From Bifidobacterium sp. (GTDB lineage: Bacteria > Actinomycetota > Actinomycetes > Actinomycetales > Bifidobacteriaceae): DNA of 9,110 bases. Shown here in pieces: positions 6,339 to 9,110 of this stretch. The stretch lies in assembly GCA_022739095.1 (NCBI GenBank), contig JAIJEI010000070.1:1-9110 (forward strand), in the 5' to 3' direction. The notes under the pieces were generated by a model, which was not told where the DNA came from, ran no database searches, and saw nothing but the letters and a program-made list of their open reading frames with translations. Position numbers and translations under genes: made by a program. Numbering within the stretch: position 1 is the stretch's first letter; each line of letters starts with the position of its first letter.

Positions 6339-7142
6339 ATGGCAGAGCAAAGCGATATGTCACGGCGTCCAATGGTGAATCTGGATGGCAGAACAGCAAT
6401 CATCACCGGTTCCGGCAAGGGCATAGGGGCGGCCGTGGCGAAATGCCTGGCATCGCACGGAGCCGCTGTCGTCATCAATTACGTACATGACGCCGCCAGC
6501 GCGCAGCGCACTGTTGAAGACATCCACTCGCTGGGAGGCTTGGCTATAGCTGTACAGGCGGATGTTTGCGATGAATCGCAATCTTCCAAGCTGGTGGGTA
6601 CCGCTGTCGACTCATTCGGCGGCGTGGACATCTTAGTGAATAATGCTTTCGGACGCTTCTCCTTTGACCCGCGTCGCCGTTCCACTTTTGCTGGAGGCGA
6701 TTGGTATGAGTTTAGCGCACAGATCGAGGGATGCCTGCATGGTGCATATCTGATGTGCTCACATGTGGTGCCGCTGATGCGAGCCCAGACCTCCGGGCGT
6801 ATCATCAACATCTCCAGCAATCTGGTCGATTCGCCCATCGTGCCCTACCATTCGTATATCACTGCCAAAGGCGGCTTGGTCGGCATGACCCGCTCTCTGG
6901 CCCAGGAGCTGGGCGGCTTCGGCATTACCGTTAATGTCATTGCCGCGGGTTTGACGGCCGGAACCGCATCCAGCGCAGCCACCACCGAGGATGTTCGTGA
7001 ACGAATCATTGCCATGACGCCTCTTGGCCGCCTTGCCCGTCCCGATGACATCGCCGGAGGGGTCGCGTTGTTGGCATCCGACATGGCCGGCTTCATTACC
7101 GGGCAATGTCTGCACGTCGATGGTGGTTTGACCATGCGCTGA
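6339..7142 (+). CDS. Short-chain dehydrogenase/reductase (FabG-like)
   Basis: This 267-residue cytoplasmic oxidoreductase has the classical SDR layout. The cofactor loop TGSGKGIG is at 23-30, NNA at 101-103, and the catalytic Ser160, Tyr173 and Lys177 (ISS...YITAK) are at the normal spacing. It ends GFITGQCLHVDGG, which is typical of SDRs. The second beta strand ends in VVINY with no acidic residue, which favours NADPH over NADH. Two usual features differ: the catalytic Asn of FabG aligns by eye with Cys132, and the usual PG after VNV is AG (VNVIAAG). The ATG at 6339 has AAAGG at 6326-6330; an in-frame ATG at 6357 is an alternative start. It follows luxC by 53 bases and is probably co-transcribed. 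In this setting it could reduce the LuxC aldehyde to the alcohol, but a 3-oxoacyl reductase or sugar dehydrogenase cannot be excluded. Confidence 0.9.
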   Translation: MAEQSDMSRRPMVNLDGRTAIITGSGKGIGAAVAKCLASHGAAVVINYVHDAASAQRTVEDIHSLGGLAIAVQADVCDESQSSKLVGTAVDSFGGVDILVNNAFGRFSFDPRRRSTFAGGDWYEFSAQIEGCLHGAYLMCSHVVPLMRAQTSGRIINISSNLVDSPIVPYHSYITAKGGLVGMTRSLAQELGGFGITVNVIAAGLTAGTASSAATTEDVRERIIAMTPLGRLARPDDIAGGVALLASDMAGFITGQCLHVDGGLTMR

Positions 7143-7217
7143 GGCGCAGGGGCGGTGTGCTGACGCGCTATGGTTGTCGCATCCAGTTGGTGCAATGGAA
7201 TGCAGCAAGAGTAAAGG

Positions 7218-7229
7218 CGCCAATTGGCG
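7218..7229. promoter_or_regulatory. Perfect 12-bp palindrome ahead of the HAD gene (possible operator)
   Basis: CGCCAATTGGCG reads the same on both strands and lies 25 bases before the HAD start, upstream of its ribosome binding site. It could be an operator or a small RNA stem. I see no convincing promoter in the 112-base gap, so this assignment is weak. Confidence 0.3.
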
Positions 7230-7254
7230 TGCGGGCATGCGAACGGAGGTAACC

Positions 7255-7926
7255 ATGCTGCTCAAGGCCGTGTTTTGGGATTTGGACGGAACGCTTATCG
7301 ATTCGGAGCCGCTTTGGCATGACGGCGAAATCGAAATCGCGCATAACAACGGCGGTGAATGGGACGAGGATCTGGGCTGGGCATGCTCCGGCACGCCGGT
7401 GCCGCACGTGGCGGAGGTCATGATTGCGCATGGCTGTACGCTGAGCATTCCCGAAATCGACAAGCAGCTGAAGGATTACGTGTTCCGGGCGGAAGTCGAA
7501 CGCCTGCCGTGGATCCCCGGTGTACTAGATGTGCTGCGCTCGCTCAAGGAGGCTGGCATCCCCTCCATGCTGGTCACCACGTCGCCTCGCCGCATGGCTG
7601 ACAACATCATGGCCCAGTCCGAAGGACTATTCGCCGGCTACGTATGCGGCGACGACCCGTACGAGCACAAACCGAACCCCGCGCCCTACCTCGCCGCAGC
7701 CGAGAAGCTCGGCATCGCGCCCGAGGATATGGCCAAGTGCGTGGTGCTTGAGGACTCCTCGGTGGGCCTGCAGGCTGGCGCCGCGTCAGGTGCCACGCTG
7801 ATCGCCCAAACCGGCTGGATCCGCACAGACACGTTCGGCCTCGGCCAGTTCGCCTCCATCGATTCCTATGACGGCATTGACGCGGCCGCGCTGGGCGGTT
7901 TCGTGCGCCAGCGTCTTGGCGAGTAA
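7255..7926 (+). CDS. HAD-superfamily phosphatase, beta-phosphoglucomutase/Gph-like
   Basis: This 223-residue cytoplasmic hydrolase has all four HAD motifs. Motif I is FWDLDGT with nucleophile Asp9 and acid/base Asp11. Motif II is VTTSP (Thr109/Ser110), motif III is Lys139 in HKPNP, and motif IV is LEDSSVG (Asp167). The segment between motif I and about residue 85 is a helical C1 cap, typical of the beta-phosphoglucomutase/phosphoglycolate phosphatase branch. The ATG at 7255 has a strong GGAGGT (7245-7250) four bases ahead; the in-frame extension to a TTG at 7174 adds a leader that does not resemble the family and is rejected. It follows the SDR gene by 112 bases, so it may be the last gene of the thiamine-linked operon or an independent gene. 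The substrate is unknown; a small phosphoester such as a sugar phosphate, or a thiamine-pathway phosphate if co-regulated, is possible. Confidence 0.9.
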   Translation: MLLKAVFWDLDGTLIDSEPLWHDGEIEIAHNNGGEWDEDLGWACSGTPVPHVAEVMIAHGCTLSIPEIDKQLKDYVFRAEVERLPWIPGVLDVLRSLKEAGIPSMLVTTSPRRMADNIMAQSEGLFAGYVCGDDPYEHKPNPAPYLAAAEKLGIAPEDMAKCVVLEDSSVGLQAGAASGATLIAQTGWIRTDTFGLGQFASIDSYDGIDAAALGGFVRQRLGE

Positions 7927-8082
7927 CTGATTGCATCACCGCGCATGCAGTTCTCCTCATGAGCGGTGGAATGTGTTGACGATATACCAGCGAAGCACGC
8001 CATATTTGTGAAGAAGATGGCAGTAATGGCTGCTATGAGGTTCCGGTGACCCCCTTTTGTATCGGGGCGACTGGTAGGGTGG

Positions 8083-8119
8083 TTGACGGTTTTCAGACGA
8101 ATGTCTGGTTATTAGACAT
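8083..8119 (+). promoter_or_regulatory. Candidate dedA promoter/operator region with overlapping inverted repeats
   Basis: The 234 bases between the HAD and DedA genes hold no RNA gene that I recognise. Near the DedA end a TTGACG (8083-8088) could be a -35 box, but the best -10 match at 18 bases (GGTTAT, 8107-8112) is poor. It is followed by two overlapping inverted repeats that share a half-site: CAGAC-GAAT-GTCTG (8094-8107) and ATGTCT-N7-AGACAT (8101-8106 with 8114-8119). A further AGAC occurs at 8135-8138. This could be a binding site for a regulator of dedA. Confidence 0.35.
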
Positions 8120-8160
8120 ATTGTTCACACATATAGACGTATAGGACTCATAGGAAACAC

Positions 8161-8886
8161 ATGGGCTTCGTTAATTTCATCCTCGAACTGCTGAAGGATC
8201 CGCGTGCCGCGATTGCCGGTTGGATTGCCATGGGCGTGGCACCGACCCTCGGATTCATCTTTCTGATTGTCTTCATTGAGACGGGTGTGGTGTTCTTCCC
8301 ATTCCTGCCGGGCGACTCCCTGCTGTTTGCCGCCGGCGTGTTCGCTGCCCCCGATGCCGTGACCGGCAAGGCTGCGCTGCCGCTGTTCTGGCTGCTGCCG
8401 GTGGTCTGGTGCGCCCCGATTATCGGCGACCAGTGCAATTACTTCATCGGTCATTTCTTTGGCCGTCGCATCATCCAGTCCGGCAAGGTGAAGGCCTTGA
8501 CCCCGGAGCGTTTGGCCAAAACCGAGCACATGATTGAGAAGTGGGGTCCGCTGGCCGTGTTCTTGGGCCGTTTCTTCCCGTTCATCCGTACGTTCATGCC
8601 GTTCATCTCCGGTATCTCTGGCATGCGTTGGAGCCGATTCACACCGTTCTCGGTGGCTGGCGGCCTGTGCTGGTCCACACTGTTCACGTTGCTGGGCTAC
8701 TTCTTCGGCAACATTCCGGCCGTACAGGATCACTTCGAACTGGTGATCGTGCTGATTCTGCTGGTTTCGCTGGTTCCCACCATCATCGGTCTGCTCAAGG
8801 CCAAGTTCGGCAAGAAGAAGCCGGTCAAGGTGACCGATGCTCAGCTGGACGTCATGGAAGATGGCATCAAGAACCTTGATAAGTGA
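8161..8886 (+). CDS. DedA-family (SNARE-associated/VTT domain) membrane protein
   Basis: DedA proteins sit in the cytoplasmic membrane; members have been linked to lipid-carrier (undecaprenyl phosphate) or phospholipid flipping and to keeping the proton motive force. The 241-residue product has the family core: a first membrane segment ending IVFIETG with Glu40, the re-entrant loop FLPGDSLL with Asp52, GDQCNYFIGHFFG (89-101), then FLGRFFPFIRTFMPFISG with Arg137 and Arg143, and two more membrane spans (about 165-185 and 192-212). These four charged residues correspond to the Glu39, Asp51, Arg130 and Arg136 that I recall as essential in E. coli YqjA. The C-terminus is a lysine-rich cytoplasmic tail. 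AGGA (8152-8155) lies five bases before the ATG. The gene stands alone, with an intrinsic terminator 44 bases downstream. Confidence 0.93.
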   Translation: MGFVNFILELLKDPRAAIAGWIAMGVAPTLGFIFLIVFIETGVVFFPFLPGDSLLFAAGVFAAPDAVTGKAALPLFWLLPVVWCAPIIGDQCNYFIGHFFGRRIIQSGKVKALTPERLAKTEHMIEKWGPLAVFLGRFFPFIRTFMPFISGISGMRWSRFTPFSVAGGLCWSTLFTLLGYFFGNIPAVQDHFELVIVLILLVSLVPTIIGLLKAKFGKKKPVKVTDAQLDVMEDGIKNLDK

Positions 8887-8930
8887 GCAAGAAATGTAGA
8901 TTACCGCATAAGGAATCGTCGTGAAAAATG

Positions 8931-8966
8931 AAGGCCCTGACCGTGCATATGAGGTCAGGGCCTTTT
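8931..8966 (+). terminator. Intrinsic terminator after dedA
   Basis: A perfect 12-bp stem, AAGGCCCTGACC (8931-8942) and GGTCAGGGCCTT (8953-8964), has a 10-base loop and runs into TTTT (8963-8966). A run of five A bases (8924-8928) just upstream gives it some capacity to work from the other strand as well. Confidence 0.9.
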
Positions 8967-8996
8967 GCATGAGATGGACGTGAAACAGCACCGTGG

Positions 8997-9005
8997 TTAT
9001 CCACA
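8997..9005 (+). promoter_or_regulatory. DnaA box, perfect consensus
   Basis: TTATCCACA is the exact high-affinity (R1-type) box for the replication initiator DnaA. It lies in the gene-free stretch after the dedA terminator, 33 bases (about three helical turns) from an inverted perfect copy. Confidence 0.7.
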
Positions 9006-9010
9006 TTCGC

Positions 9011-9019
9011 TGTGGACGA
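9011..9019 (-). promoter_or_regulatory. Possible weak DnaA box between the two perfect ones
   Basis: Read on the minus strand this is TCGTCCACA, one base from the TTGTCCACA form that I recall from high-G+C actinobacteria. It lies between the two perfect boxes and has the same orientation as the right-hand one. Confidence 0.35.
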
Positions 9020-9029
9020 CATGCCGGGG

Positions 9030-9038
9030 TGTGGATAA
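9030..9038 (-). promoter_or_regulatory. DnaA box, perfect consensus, inverted
   Basis: TGTGGATAA is the exact reverse complement of TTATCCACA, so the two perfect boxes face each other. The remaining bases to the window end (9039-9110) show no gene; the site may belong to the control region of a gene beyond the edge. Confidence 0.7.
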
Positions 9039-9110
9039 CTCGGCAAGCTAGAACCACAATGGTCGATTCGTGTTGAGCATTGAACTCGGACACGTTTCAA
9101 TCGGCTTATG

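Noticed and set aside
7937..7968. CACCGC/GCGGTG inverted repeat after the HAD gene as a terminator
   Set aside because: The stem is only 6 bp around a 20-base loop and no T-run follows.
8125..9093. Long minus-strand open frame (322 codons) opposite dedA
   Set aside because: It is antisense to a clear DedA gene and runs through the terminator and both DnaA boxes. Its product is Gln/Glu/His-rich without any recognisable domain.
1..9110. tRNA, rRNA, CRISPR array, transposase or phage genes
   Set aside because: None could be recognised on either strand. The only mobile-type sequence is the small palindrome between grpE and dnaJ.

Overview
The window is a G+C-rich stretch of bacterial chromosome that looks like Bifidobacterium, probably of the longum/breve type. 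The grpE-dnaJ-hspR order is the actinobacterial layout for stress operons repressed by HspR, and the codon use is strongly biased to G/C-ending codons. The species is an inference from gene order and style, not from a search. All genes lie on the plus strand.

Layout: (1) 1-2017 is the distal part of a dnaK-type heat-shock operon: the C-terminus of GrpE, an intergenic spacer packed with hairpins, a cysteine-free DnaJ without a zinc finger, and the MerR-type repressor HspR. (2) 2107-7142 looks like one transcription unit. A good sigma70-type promoter is followed directly by a clear TPP (thiamine pyrophosphate) riboswitch, then an NCS2 nucleobase-type permease, a LuxE-like carboxylate-activating enzyme, a LuxC-like acyl reductase (overlapping the luxE stop) and a short-chain dehydrogenase/reductase (SDR). 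(3) 7255-7926 is a HAD-family phosphatase with its own strong ribosome binding site; it may or may not belong to the same unit. (4) 8161-8886 is a DedA-family membrane protein, followed by a strong intrinsic terminator. (5) The last 115 bases hold two perfect DnaA boxes facing each other, with a near-match between them.

The most interesting part is region 2. A thiamine-sensing riboswitch sits ahead of a transporter for a pyrimidine- or purine-like compound and three enzymes that together form a standard acid-to-aldehyde-to-alcohol reduction chain: LuxE activates the acid and holds it as a thioester, LuxC reduces it to the aldehyde, and the SDR could reduce the aldehyde to the alcohol. No luciferase (luxAB) or acyltransferase (luxD) is present, so this is not bioluminescence. 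A testable reading is that the operon imports an oxidised thiamine fragment, such as the pyrimidine-5-carboxylate or thiazole-acetate that animals excrete, and reduces it to the alcohol (HMP or hydroxyethylthiazole) used in thiamine salvage. The riboswitch, gene families and operon layout can be seen in the sequence; the substrate is a hypothesis.
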